Assembly: GCA_030038595.1 (NCBI GenBank) | Contig: JASHSW010000240.1 | Span: 1-9,552, forward strand | DNA from: Methylovirgula sp. | GTDB taxonomy: Bacteria; Pseudomonadota; Alphaproteobacteria; Rhizobiales; Beijerinckiaceae | Direction: 5' to 3' | DNA length: 9,552 nucleotides | Shown: positions 1 through 5,700 of the stretch, piece by piece | Position numbering within the stretch: position 1 is the first letter of the stretch | How the letters are laid out: every line of letters starts with the position of its first letter | Position numbers and translations under genes: made by a program | The notes under the pieces: model-generated | Databases searched by the model: none | Seen by the model: only the letters and a program-made list of their open reading frames with translations | Told to the model about the DNA's origin: nothing

Positions 1-1229
1 ACCGCCCACGAGAAGGAAGGCCTCATCCCAGCGCGCATGATGGTGAATTCGCCGATGAACGGGCCGAACGGCGGCGCGCCGGTGATGCCGATCGCGCCGG
101 CAAGCCAGAGCGCCCCAATGGTCGGCAGCCGTCGTCCGACTCCGGCGATGTTTTCGATTTCCTTGGTACCGTAGCTGCGCATGATGTTTCCGGCGCCGAA
201 GAACATGAGCGACTTGTTCAGCGAATGGTTGAGCATGTGGTAGAGAGCGCCGGCGGTGCCGAGCACGCCGCCAAATCCGAAGCCGAGCGCGATCACCCCC
301 ATGTGTTCGATGCTCGAATAAGCCATAAGCCGTTTGACGCCCTGCTGGCGGACGATGAACAGGGCGCCGATGAACAACGACAACGCACCGAGCCAGACCA
401 GCGAGAGCGCCGGAAGCTCGCCGAGATTGGCGGCGCGCGTTATCCGCAGGAAACGGACGATGCCTATCATCGCCGTGTTCAACAGCGCTCCCGACAACAT
501 GGCTGAGACGGGCGCCGGGCTTTCGCTATGCGCGTCAGGCAGCCAACTGTGCATCGGCGCCAGGCCGACCTTTGTTCCATAACCGACGAGCACGAGAAGA
601 AAAGCGATCGTAACCAGCACGGAGCTCATCTGCGGCGCCGCGTTGGTGAGGGCTGCCCAGGTCATCGCGTAGGTTGGACCTAGAACCGACGTTCCGGCGA
701 AATAGAAGAGCACCGTGCCGAGCAGCGCGAGGCTGATGCCGGCCGATACGACCATGATGTATTTCCAAGCGGCCTCGATGCTTTCGGCGACGTTCTCGAA
801 GGCGACCAGGAAAGTGCTGACCAGCGTCGTGAGTTCGATTGCGATCCAATAGAGTCCGACGTTGTTCATCAGCGGCGCGACCAAGGTGGTCAATCCAAAG
901 CCAGCGAACAGCGCATAGAACAGGTATAGGCGTTTGTCTTCGTCGAGAAGCCGCATGTAGCCGATCGCATAGACCGAGGCGAGAAGGTAGACGATTGCGG
1001 TGCATAGGATGACCCAAGCGCCGGCGCGGTCGATAACGACGTAATCGCTCCAGAAGGTCTGTGCGCGGCCGTCGATCAGAAACGGCAGCGGCGCGGCGCA
1101 ACCAAAGACTGCGATCGCCGCAAGCAGGTTGAGCCGCTCGGCAATACGCGCCTGCCTGGTAAGCAGGCAACCTACTACGGCTACGAGCGGAGCGAGCGGC
1201 AGCGCGAAGATCAGGGTAGCAATCATCAT
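1..1229 (-). CDS. hyfF: Hydrogenase-4 subunit F-like proton-translocating membrane protein (3' part outside window)
   Basis: Antiporter-like subunit of a hydrogenase-4/formate-hydrogenlyase-type complex, homologous to NuoL/M/N and Mrp antiporters; it should carry ions across the inner membrane. About 409 residues are visible against a family length I recall as 480-530, so the C-terminus lies beyond base 1. The frame is open from 1229 to the edge and almost wholly hydrophobic. Family marks are YAIGYMR near residue 88, AAWKYI near 153, the block HSWLPDAHSESPAPVSA near 227-243, the lysine of GVKRLMAYSS near 300 and LYHMLNHSLNKS near 330-341. The start reads ATGATG: the first ATG (1229) overlaps the hyfE stop by four bases and the second (1226) by one, implying translational coupling. 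It is third in a hyfC-hyfE-hyfF operon. Paralogous antiporters (NuoN, MrpD) are possible from this protein alone, but the HyfC/HyfE neighbours settle HyfF. Confidence 0.92.
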   Translation of the reverse strand, partial: MMIATLIFALPLAPLVAVVGCLLTRQARIAERLNLLAAIAVFGCAAPLPFLIDGRAQTFWSDYVVIDRAGAWVILCTAIVYLLASVYAIGYMRLLDEDKRLYLFYALFAGFGLTTLVAPLMNNVGLYWIAIELTTLVSTFLVAFENVAESIEAAWKYIMVVSAGISLALLGTVLFYFAGTSVLGPTYAMTWAALTNAAPQMSSVLVTIAFLLVLVGYGTKVGLAPMHSWLPDAHSESPAPVSAMLSGALLNTAMIGIVRFLRITRAANLGELPALSLVWLGALSLFIGALFIVRQQGVKRLMAYSSIEHMGVIALGFGFGGVLGTAGALYHMLNHSLNKSLMFFGAGNIMRSYGTKEIENIAGVGRRLPTIGALWLAGAIGITGAPPFGPFIGEFTIMRAGMRPSFSWA

Positions 1230-1906
1230 CCGACCAGCCGCTTGAGATGCAGACTGCTCGTCGTTCCGACGCGCGTCAAAAGAAAGCGCACGAGCACTCC
1301 GAAGCAGGCGACGACGATGAGGAGGTCGAACAGAATCACCACCTCGATTAACAGCGGCATGCCGGGCACGAGCACCTGCGAGCCGAGGAAAATGCCGTTC
1401 TCGAGCACCAGCAATCCGAGGATCTGGCTGATTGCTTCGTAGCGGACCGCGAGAATCAAAAAGCCGATGAGCTTCATCGAGAGCATCACCGTCAACGCCA
1501 GCACGGCGACGGTGAGTTCGAGGTGAAGCCCGCTCGCGATTCGAAAGGAAATCGACAGCGCCAGCATCACGAACAACGCGCCGATGACCAGCGTGGTGCT
1601 GGGCTGGACGGAAACATGGATTTCGCGGTCGACGTCAAGCCGGCGAATGATCCGCCACAAGAGATAGGGAAGCAGCAGGCCACGGAACAACGCCGTCAGA
1701 ATCGCGATCAGATACAGCTCCGGATACTTGCCGTAGAAACCGACGGCGGCCGAAATTGCAGCGATCATCCACGACTCCGCCGCGAAGGCGTAGAGGTAGT
1801 TCTGCAGCCAGCGCGACCCCAGCATGACGAAGGAAAGCAGCAAACTCGCAATGGCAAGCAGGCTGAAGAGCGAAGCGGCAAGCGGATCGAGATGTTGGAT
1901 GAACAT
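1226..1906 (-). CDS. hyfE: Hydrogenase-4 subunit E-like membrane protein
   Basis: Small integral membrane subunit of the Hyf-type complex, 226 residues; E. coli HyfE, as I recall it, is about 216. It is thought to sit next to the antiporter-like subunits, and its C-terminal half resembles NuoK. About six hydrophobic segments are visible, with one polar loop (RRLDVDREIHVS, near residues 87-98) in the middle. The stretch GSRWLQNYLYAFAAESW near residue 30 and VLENGIFLGS near 167-176 are family-like; the latter matches the NuoK-type ENGI motif with its membrane glutamate. The ATG at 1906 lies six bases after the hyfC stop, and the TGA stop overlaps the hyfF start, so the three genes form one tightly packed operon. 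No cofactor-binding residues are expected. The assignment is strengthened by the neighbours. Confidence 0.9.
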   Translation of the reverse strand: MFIQHLDPLAASLFSLLAIASLLLSFVMLGSRWLQNYLYAFAAESWMIAAISAAVGFYGKYPELYLIAILTALFRGLLLPYLLWRIIRRLDVDREIHVSVQPSTTLVIGALFVMLALSISFRIASGLHLELTVAVLALTVMLSMKLIGFLILAVRYEAISQILGLLVLENGIFLGSQVLVPGMPLLIEVVILFDLLIVVACFGVLVRFLLTRVGTTSSLHLKRLVG

Positions 1907-1912
1907 TGGCCG

Positions 1913-2854
1913 CTAGCTCAGTTGCGTTCCAACGATCGAAAGAACGGCAAGCAGAAACGACGCGGCAAGCGGCTCCTGATAGCGGTAGAAACGCAGCCGC
2001 GATTGGCTGGTCTCGACGATGGCCACCGCGCCGGCGACAACGGTAAACTTGATCACCAGGCCGAGCGCGGCACCGGCCGCGCCGAGCGCCGTGCCTCGGA
2101 TCGAGAGCGCCCAAGGCAGGATCAGCACATTGCAGAAGATCGTGTAGAGAATGAACTGCTTCATCGCCGCGGCCCATTTGAGGAGGCCGAGCAGCGGGCC
2201 CGAATATTCGAGAATCCGCGCCTCGTCGATCATGTATACTTCGATATGCGTACTCGAATGAATCGGCATGCGGTCGGTCTCGACGAGCAGTAGAATGAAG
2301 AACGCCGCGACCAAAAAGAGATGTGCCGGGCTCCAGTAGACCGCCCAGCTCGAAACGAGCAGATGGTTGACGACGAACGGCAGCATCGCCTTGGCGAGCA
2401 GCGTGATTCCCACGAAGACGAGGATCAACGTCGGCTCGGCGAGAATCGAAACCATCACGGCGCGGCTTGAGCCGATGCCGCCGTAGGCGCTCGATGTGTC
2501 GAGCCCCGCCAAGATGATCATGAACGAACCGAGCGTGAGGATCAGGCCGCCGCCCAGAATGTCGCCCATGTTCGATTCCGGCAGCGGGAAATTGGTCAGT
2601 ACCGGAATGAGAATCGGCACGGTGAGCATGCAGGTGAAGGCGACCACCGGCGCCGCCCAGAACAGCCACGATGCCGTCTCCGGCAAAACGATGCTCTTGT
2701 GGAAAAGCTTCCACAGGTCGCGATAGGGCTGGAAGACCCCCGGTCCCTTGGCGCGTTGCACGCGCTCCTCAAATTGCAGAATGATGCCCTGAATCAGCGG
2801 CGAGAGAATCAACACCGTCAGAACTTGGGCGACCTGCAGCAGGACGACGCGCAT
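1913..2854 (-). CDS. hyfC: Hydrogenase-4 subunit C-like (NuoH-type) membrane protein
   Basis: Membrane subunit that joins the peripheral redox arm to the ion-pumping arm, homologous to NuoH, HycD and EchB. With the ATG at 2854 it has 313 residues, like E. coli HyfC (about 315). RAKGPG (34-39), GLDT (117-120), GIGSSR (126-131), ETDRMP (192-197) and LEYSG (215-219) fit the family. The loop between the last two reads THIEVYMIDEA rather than the NuoH DLPEAE type, which points to the Hyf/Ech-like branch. I chose ATG 2854 because GAGGG lies eight bases upstream (2867-2863) and the length fits; a TTG at 2887 would add 11 residues. The start overlaps the stop of a 23-codon leader ORF (TGATG), and a fluoride riboswitch lies upstream, so expression is predicted to respond to fluoride. 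No hyfB precedes it here. Confidence 0.9.
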   Translation of the reverse strand: MRVVLLQVAQVLTVLILSPLIQGIILQFEERVQRAKGPGVFQPYRDLWKLFHKSIVLPETASWLFWAAPVVAFTCMLTVPILIPVLTNFPLPESNMGDILGGGLILTLGSFMIILAGLDTSSAYGGIGSSRAVMVSILAEPTLILVFVGITLLAKAMLPFVVNHLLVSSWAVYWSPAHLFLVAAFFILLLVETDRMPIHSSTHIEVYMIDEARILEYSGPLLGLLKWAAAMKQFILYTIFCNVLILPWALSIRGTALGAAGAALGLVIKFTVVAGAVAIVETSQSRLRFYRYQEPLAASFLLAVLSIVGTQLS

Positions 2855-2925
2855 CAAAATTGCCCTCGCCACGTGGAACGCGAGCAAACAGCAAACATCA
2901 TCCGAGACCGTTCAGGGCTTCGCAT
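2854..2925 (-). CDS. Putative 23-residue leader peptide coupling the riboswitch to hyfC
   Basis: ATG at 2925 has a near-ideal Shine-Dalgarno, AGGAG at 2936-2932, six bases upstream. The frame encodes 23 residues (beginning MRSPERSRMMF) and ends with TGA at 2856-2854, whose A is also the first base of the hyfC ATG. It has no recognised domain and no run of a single amino acid suggestive of attenuation. I infer that its role, if translated, is to carry ribosomes to the hyfC start, because the riboswitch platform hides this Shine-Dalgarno and not the hyfC one. It could instead be a chance frame downstream of a true regulatory Shine-Dalgarno. Confidence 0.5.
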   Translation of the reverse strand: MRSPERSRMMFAVCSRSTWRGQF

Positions 2926-2931
2926 GCAGAT

Positions 2932-2960
2932 CTCCTGCCGTCCGAAGACGAAAGCAGGAG
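2932..2960 (-). promoter_or_regulatory. Expression-platform hairpin sequestering a Shine-Dalgarno
   Basis: Read on the minus strand, CTCCTGC (2960-2954) pairs perfectly with GCAGGAG (2938-2932). Inside it CGTC-TTCG-GACG (2950-2939) forms a second stem capped by a stable UUCG tetraloop, leaving a three-U bulge. The first four bases, CTCC (2960-2957), are also the 3' strand of the aptamer stem, so the two structures exclude each other. The 3' arm contains AGGAG, the Shine-Dalgarno of the leader ORF. No T-run follows, so this is not an intrinsic terminator; translational control is the natural reading, on with fluoride and off without. Confidence 0.75.
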
Positions 2961-3004
2961 TCATCAGCCCTGAGGGCATTTACCCGGCGGGACTCCATCG
3001 CCGA
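2955..3004 (-). promoter_or_regulatory. Fluoride riboswitch aptamer (crcB motif)
   Basis: The minus-strand RNA matches the fluoride aptamer in order and content. GGCG (3002-2999) is followed by AUG; a six-base stem 5' strand GGAGUC (2996-2991) follows. Loop bases CGCC (2989-2986) are complementary to the leading GGCG, forming the pseudoknot. The linker GGGUAAAU leads to a second stem GCCC (2977-2974) with GGGC (2970-2967), then UGAUG, and the closing strand GACUCC (2962-2957) pairs perfectly with GGAGUC. From memory, the Thermotoga petrophila aptamer has the same GGCGAUG, CGCC, GCCC, GGGCUGAUG series. Such RNAs usually precede crcB or fluoride-specific CLC genes; formate-hydrogenlyase-type genes were also listed when the motif was described. 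Here it lies about 100 bases before hyfC. Confidence 0.9.
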
Positions 3005-3016
3005 TTCTTGGGCGGG

Positions 3017-3045
3017 ACAATGGGAATGTCGCCCGGTCTTGTCAA
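3017..3045 (-). promoter_or_regulatory. Predicted sigma-70-type promoter of the riboswitch-hyf transcript
   Basis: On the minus strand a perfect -35 hexamer TTGACA lies at 3045-3040. Seventeen bases later CATTGT (3022-3017) is a weak -10 (three of six matches). Transcription would begin near 3010, just upstream of the first aptamer base at 3002, which is where a riboswitch promoter should place it. The agreement of position with the aptamer is the main support. Confidence 0.6.
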
Positions 3046-3099
3046 CCGCCGATCGGTCCGCAAACATGCGCAAAGTGTCCCGATTCACGCCGACTTGGC

Positions 3100-3129
3100 T
3101 TGACCGACGCGCGGCGGATCGTCTCAACT
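3100..3129 (+). promoter_or_regulatory. Possible promoter of the small lipoprotein gene
   Basis: TTGACC (3100-3105, five of six matches to the -35 consensus) is followed after 18 bases by TCAACT (3124-3129, three of six). The start would fall near 3136, about 30 bases before the ATG at 3168. The -10 is poor and the call is tentative. It would be divergent from the riboswitch promoter. Confidence 0.3.
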
Positions 3130-3167
3130 TCCGTGACCCGAGTCGCGCAACGACGGAGAGAAATTGC

Positions 3168-3500
3168 ATGCATCGCTCGGCTTGGCCATTGGCCGCCTTA
3201 ACCCTGGCGCTTTGCGGCTGCAACCAGGATGCGCCGGTCGCCTCTGCACCGCCGCCGCCGCCTCCCCAGGCGGCCGTGGATCTTTCCGGTCTGCCGCCTG
3301 GCGCCGCGTGCACCGACAAAATCAATCGCTACCAATTCGTGCTCTCCACCGATCACCAGACCGGTAACGTAAACGATTCGGTTTTCATCGCCATCGAGGG
3401 TGAGCTGAAAGAAGCCGTCGCGGCATGTGCGGCCGGCCACAACCAGGAAGCGCTCAATCTCGTGCGCGCCTCGGAGGACCGGCACGGATACCACGTCTAA
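3168..3500 (+). CDS. Small putative lipoprotein of unknown function
   Basis: A 110-residue protein I cannot assign to a named family. The ATG at 3168 has GGAGAG seven bases upstream, so I reject the longer reading from 3039. Residues 5-17 are hydrophobic and end in Leu15-Cys16-Gly17-Cys18, a lipobox with Cys18 as the likely lipidated residue; Cys at -2 is unusual, so simple secretion is an alternative. A proline run (PPPPPP near residue 30) forms a linker. The mature domain (about residues 40-110) is polar and predicted mixed helix. It contains ACTDKINRYQ near 47-56 and a second cysteine in VAACAAGHNQEA near 84-95, so an intradomain disulphide between the two is possible. Its envelope location is inferred. 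It is divergent from the fluoride-switched hyf genes and convergent with the Nudix gene (25-base gap). Confidence 0.82.
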   Translation: MHRSAWPLAALTLALCGCNQDAPVASAPPPPPPQAAVDLSGLPPGAACTDKINRYQFVLSTDHQTGNVNDSVFIAIEGELKEAVAACAAGHNQEALNLVRASEDRHGYHV

Positions 3501-3525
3501 GTCCGGCTCGCGTAACGAGGTAGAC

Positions 3526-4248
3526 TCAAGCCGGCAGAGCGTGGCGCAGATAGGTCTGGATGAAATCGGGCATGCGCTTGTCGTCGAGATCGCCAACCCC
3601 GGAAACCGCGATCAGGCGCGCAAGTTCGGGCTGTTTTTCGCTTGCTATGAACGATGCTCCCCGCGCCACGAGTTCGGCGGCCGAATGCGCCGAACGCGCC
3701 GTCTTCATGCAGGCGATGCGCTGACCCTGGAAGACGACGGTCCAGCCTTCCTCAAAGGTAATCTCGGCGGCGCGGATTCCGGTTTCCTCCTCCAGCTCGC
3801 GCCGCACGCTCCTTTCGAGATCCACCCGCCCGCCGACGAGATCGTCGGGTTCCGGCGTTCCGGCAGGAAAATAAATCTGCCCCGCGTTGGCGGTCGTCTG
3901 CCCCATTTCGCCGAGCACAAAAGCGCCGTCGGCGGAGCGCAGCACCGCCATGGCAAATGCGTTGCTGATCGCGCGGTCCGGAAAGCCGAAGTCGCGCCAG
4001 GCAAGAAACGCCTTGTACTCAGCGACGAAGCAGCGGCCTTCGAGTCTGCGTCCGCTCGGGGTTGCGACGACGTTGACGTCGCGCATCAGAAGAACGCGGC
4101 CATTATAGTGATCCGGGTGGCGACTCACGAGCCGCGCCCAATGCGCCTCGACGTCTTGGGCGCGAGCGCTCGCGAATGGCCAGGGCACCCGCTCAAGGCG
4201 GAACTCGATCGTCGAGATCTCTTCGATGCGCGGCGCGGCAAAATTCAT
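3526..4248 (-). CDS. Nudix hydrolase
   Basis: A 240-residue Nudix-fold protein expected to cleave a nucleoside-diphosphate-linked or related pyrophosphate with Mg2+ or Mn2+; the substrate cannot be read from sequence. The C-terminal half of the Nudix box is intact: Arg150-Glu-Leu-Glu-Glu-Glu-Thr-Gly-Ile158 fits REUxEExGU, so the metal-binding glutamates are present. The N-terminal half is not canonical: the positions expected to be Gly and Glu are Asp136 and Val142. YFPAGTPEPDD (126-136) lies just before it, in place of the usual proline/glycine-rich lead-in. The first 90 residues are a separate region with RHPDHYNGRVLLMRDV (43-58), probably a family-specific N-terminal domain. The ATG overlaps the upstream PhzF stop by four bases (ATGA), so the pair is translationally coupled; any shared metabolic role is unknown. 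Confidence 0.88.
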   Translation of the reverse strand: MNFAAPRIEEISTIEFRLERVPWPFASARAQDVEAHWARLVSRHPDHYNGRVLLMRDVNVVATPSGRRLEGRCFVAEYKAFLAWRDFGFPDRAISNAFAMAVLRSADGAFVLGEMGQTTANAGQIYFPAGTPEPDDLVGGRVDLERSVRRELEEETGIRAAEITFEEGWTVVFQGQRIACMKTARSAHSAAELVARGASFIASEKQPELARLIAVSGVGDLDDKRMPDFIQTYLRHALPA

Positions 4249-5150
4249 AGGTCGAGAAATCCTTCTGCCACGATCACCGCGTTGCCGCCGACCGAAGCCT
4301 CGTTGAGCGCGCCGCGCTCGACTTCGAGGCTGAGAACGATGCGGCTCGGCCGGTCGATCTCATAGCCTTGTTCGATGGTCAGTGCGCGACTGCCGTCCGG
4401 CACGTCTTCGAACGCCATCAACGCGCCGGCAAATGCGGCCGCCGCCGAGCCGGTCGCCGGATCTTCGGTAATGCCGAGCGAAGGCGCAAACATGCGGGCG
4501 TGAAAATCGTGTTGCGGATCGACAGTCTCGCGCGTGTAGAGAAACGCCGCTTCGACGGGCGCCAACGCCGCCCCGAACAGAGCAGCGCGCGGTTGCGCCC
4601 GCGCCACGGCGGCGAGGCTCGCAATGGGAATGAACGTGAAGGGCGTGCCGGCCGAGTAGATCGCCGGCACATGCCGCTCGAAACCAATCTCGTGCGCCGC
4701 GATCCCGAGAGCGGCGGCGAGGCGATCGTTGCTCTGCGGTACGCCGGCCGGGGCCGGCAGTTTCGGCACGCCGAAATGTGCCTGCCTGCCCTTGCCGGGG
4801 CGATGGCGAACGATGCAGACGATGCCGCCGATATTTTCTTCGAGCACGACGCGCACGTCCTGCGTCCGCAACAATTCGCGCCCGCGCAATTCGCCGAGGA
4901 GAACCGCGGCGCCGATCGTCGGATGACCGGCGAAGGCAAGTTCGGCCTTGGGCGTAAAGATACGCAGACGCGCCGTGTTCACCGGATCGCGCGGCTCGAA
5001 GAGAAAGATCGTCTCGGAGAGATTGAACTCGGCGGCGATCCTCTGCATCGTCGCGGTATCGAGGCCGTCGCAATCGACCACCGCGGCAAGAGGATTGCCG
5101 GCAAGCGCCCGGTCGCTGAATACGTCCAGCAGGTAATATTTGCGACGCAA
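4245..5150 (-). CDS. PhzF-family isomerase/epimerase-like protein
   Basis: A PhzF/YddE-family protein with the diaminopimelate-epimerase-like double fold. PhzF itself isomerises a phenazine precursor; most relatives, including this one, have no known substrate. With a TTG start at 5150 it has 301 residues, the usual length, and begins RRKYYLLDVF as the family does. The N-terminal GNPLAAVV (18-25), NLSETIFL (43-50) with the catalytic-type Glu46, FTPKAELAFAGHPTIG (65-80) with Gly75-His76, and DPATGSAAAAFAG (from about 230) are all present, so it looks active. I chose TTG 5150 because GGAGAA lies six bases upstream (5162-5157). An ATG at 5216 would add 22 residues outside the conserved domain and has no clear Shine-Dalgarno. 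It is the first gene of a two-gene unit with the Nudix gene; no phenazine genes are nearby. Confidence 0.9.
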   Translation of the reverse strand: MRRKYYLLDVFSDRALAGNPLAAVVDCDGLDTATMQRIAAEFNLSETIFLFEPRDPVNTARLRIFTPKAELAFAGHPTIGAAVLLGELRGRELLRTQDVRVVLEENIGGIVCIVRHRPGKGRQAHFGVPKLPAPAGVPQSNDRLAAALGIAAHEIGFERHVPAIYSAGTPFTFIPIASLAAVARAQPRAALFGAALAPVEAAFLYTRETVDPQHDFHARMFAPSLGITEDPATGSAAAAFAGALMAFEDVPDGSRALTIEQGYEIDRPSRIVLSLEVERGALNEASVGGNAVIVAEGFLDL

Positions 5151-5252
5151 GCTTGGTTCTCCGGCGCCCCCGCTTGTTCCTTGCGCGGCCCGGCGCGTCA
5201 AGGACGGTTCGTCCATCGAGGTCTTGCCGGGCACGGCGGGGGTGCATATTGT

Positions 5253-5280
5253 TTGCCCGATAATCCGGCGACTGGATAAA
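5253..5280 (+). promoter_or_regulatory. Possible promoter of the rhodanese-repeat protein unit
   Basis: TTGCCC (5253-5258) and GATAAA (5275-5280), each with four of six consensus matches and a 16-base spacer, lie about 60 bases before the rhodanese ATG. The surrounding 190 bases between the divergent PhzF and rhodanese genes are the only place for a promoter. The call is weak and other hexamers in this AT-richer patch could serve. Confidence 0.28.
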
Positions 5281-5340
5281 TTAACTGTATCCTGCGTGGG
5301 ATTCTTGTGAGGCAGCCTCGACGGAGGCGGGAAGGAACGC

Positions 5341-5670
5341 ATGGGCGCGCCGGTGGTCGAAGACGTGACGCTCGCCGAATTGAAGCAAGGCCTTTCGGAC
5401 GGTTCGATCGTTCTCGTCGACGTGCGTGAGCCGCATGAATATGCGGCGGGCCATATTCCGGGCTCGGAACTCAACCCGCTGCAGAGCTTCGATCCCGCGG
5501 CTTTGCCGGAAGCCGCGCCGGGCAAAAGGATCGTACTCTCCTGCCGCTCCGGCAATCGCTCGATCACCGCCCTCGGTCTTGCGCAAGCAGCCGGGCGCGA
5601 CGACATCCGGGCGCATTTCGGGGGCGGCATGCTGGCTTGGCAAAAAGCCGGCGAGCCCGTGGAATATTAG
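5341..5670 (+). CDS. Single-domain rhodanese-like sulfurtransferase
   Basis: A 109-residue protein made of one rhodanese domain. Such proteins carry a persulfide on the active-site cysteine and pass sulfur to acceptors, acting in the cytoplasm; the donor and acceptor here are unknown. The conserved CH2A-like VLVDVREPHEYAAGHIPGS (residues 24-42) and the active-site loop Cys68-Arg-Ser-Gly-Asn-Arg-Ser74 are intact, followed by GGGMLAW near residue 93. A six-residue loop starting with Cys-Arg fits the sulfurtransferase type and not the longer phosphatase (Cdc25-like) loop. There is no signal peptide. The ATG at 5341 has GAAGGA close upstream (5331-5336). The gene is divergent from PhzF and is followed after 30 bases by the repeat protein, so the two are probably cotranscribed. 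It resembles GlpE/PspE-type proteins in size, but PspE is exported and this is not. Confidence 0.93.
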   Translation: MGAPVVEDVTLAELKQGLSDGSIVLVDVREPHEYAAGHIPGSELNPLQSFDPAALPEAAPGKRIVLSCRSGNRSITALGLAQAAGRDDIRAHFGGGMLAWQKAGEPVEY

Positions 5671-5700
5671 GATCCTTGAGCCGCCGCGGAGGCGATAGGC

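Noticed and set aside
1635..2714. Long minus-strand frame (359 residues) overlapping hyfC and hyfE
   Set aside because: It is an Arg/His-rich out-of-frame reading; hyfC and hyfE in the other frames have family motifs and membrane segments.
2932..2960. Strong hairpin with UUCG loop as an intrinsic terminator
   Set aside because: The 3' arm is followed by ATCTGCATGCG with no T-run; it covers a Shine-Dalgarno, so translational control fits better.
2912..3325. Minus-strand frame of 137 codons across the riboswitch region as the missing upstream hyf gene
   Set aside because: It has no membrane segments or motifs, contains a poly-Gly stretch opposite the lipoprotein proline run, and crosses the promoter and aptamer.
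3503..3534. CCGGCT...AGCCGG inverted repeat between converging genes as a terminator
   Set aside because: The stem is only six bases with a long loop, it overlaps the end of the Nudix gene, and no T-run follows on either side.
3427..5279. Long plus-strand frames opposite the Nudix and PhzF genes
   Set aside because: They are antisense readings of high-GC genes, with low-complexity basic composition and no domain; the minus-strand genes carry intact catalytic motifs.
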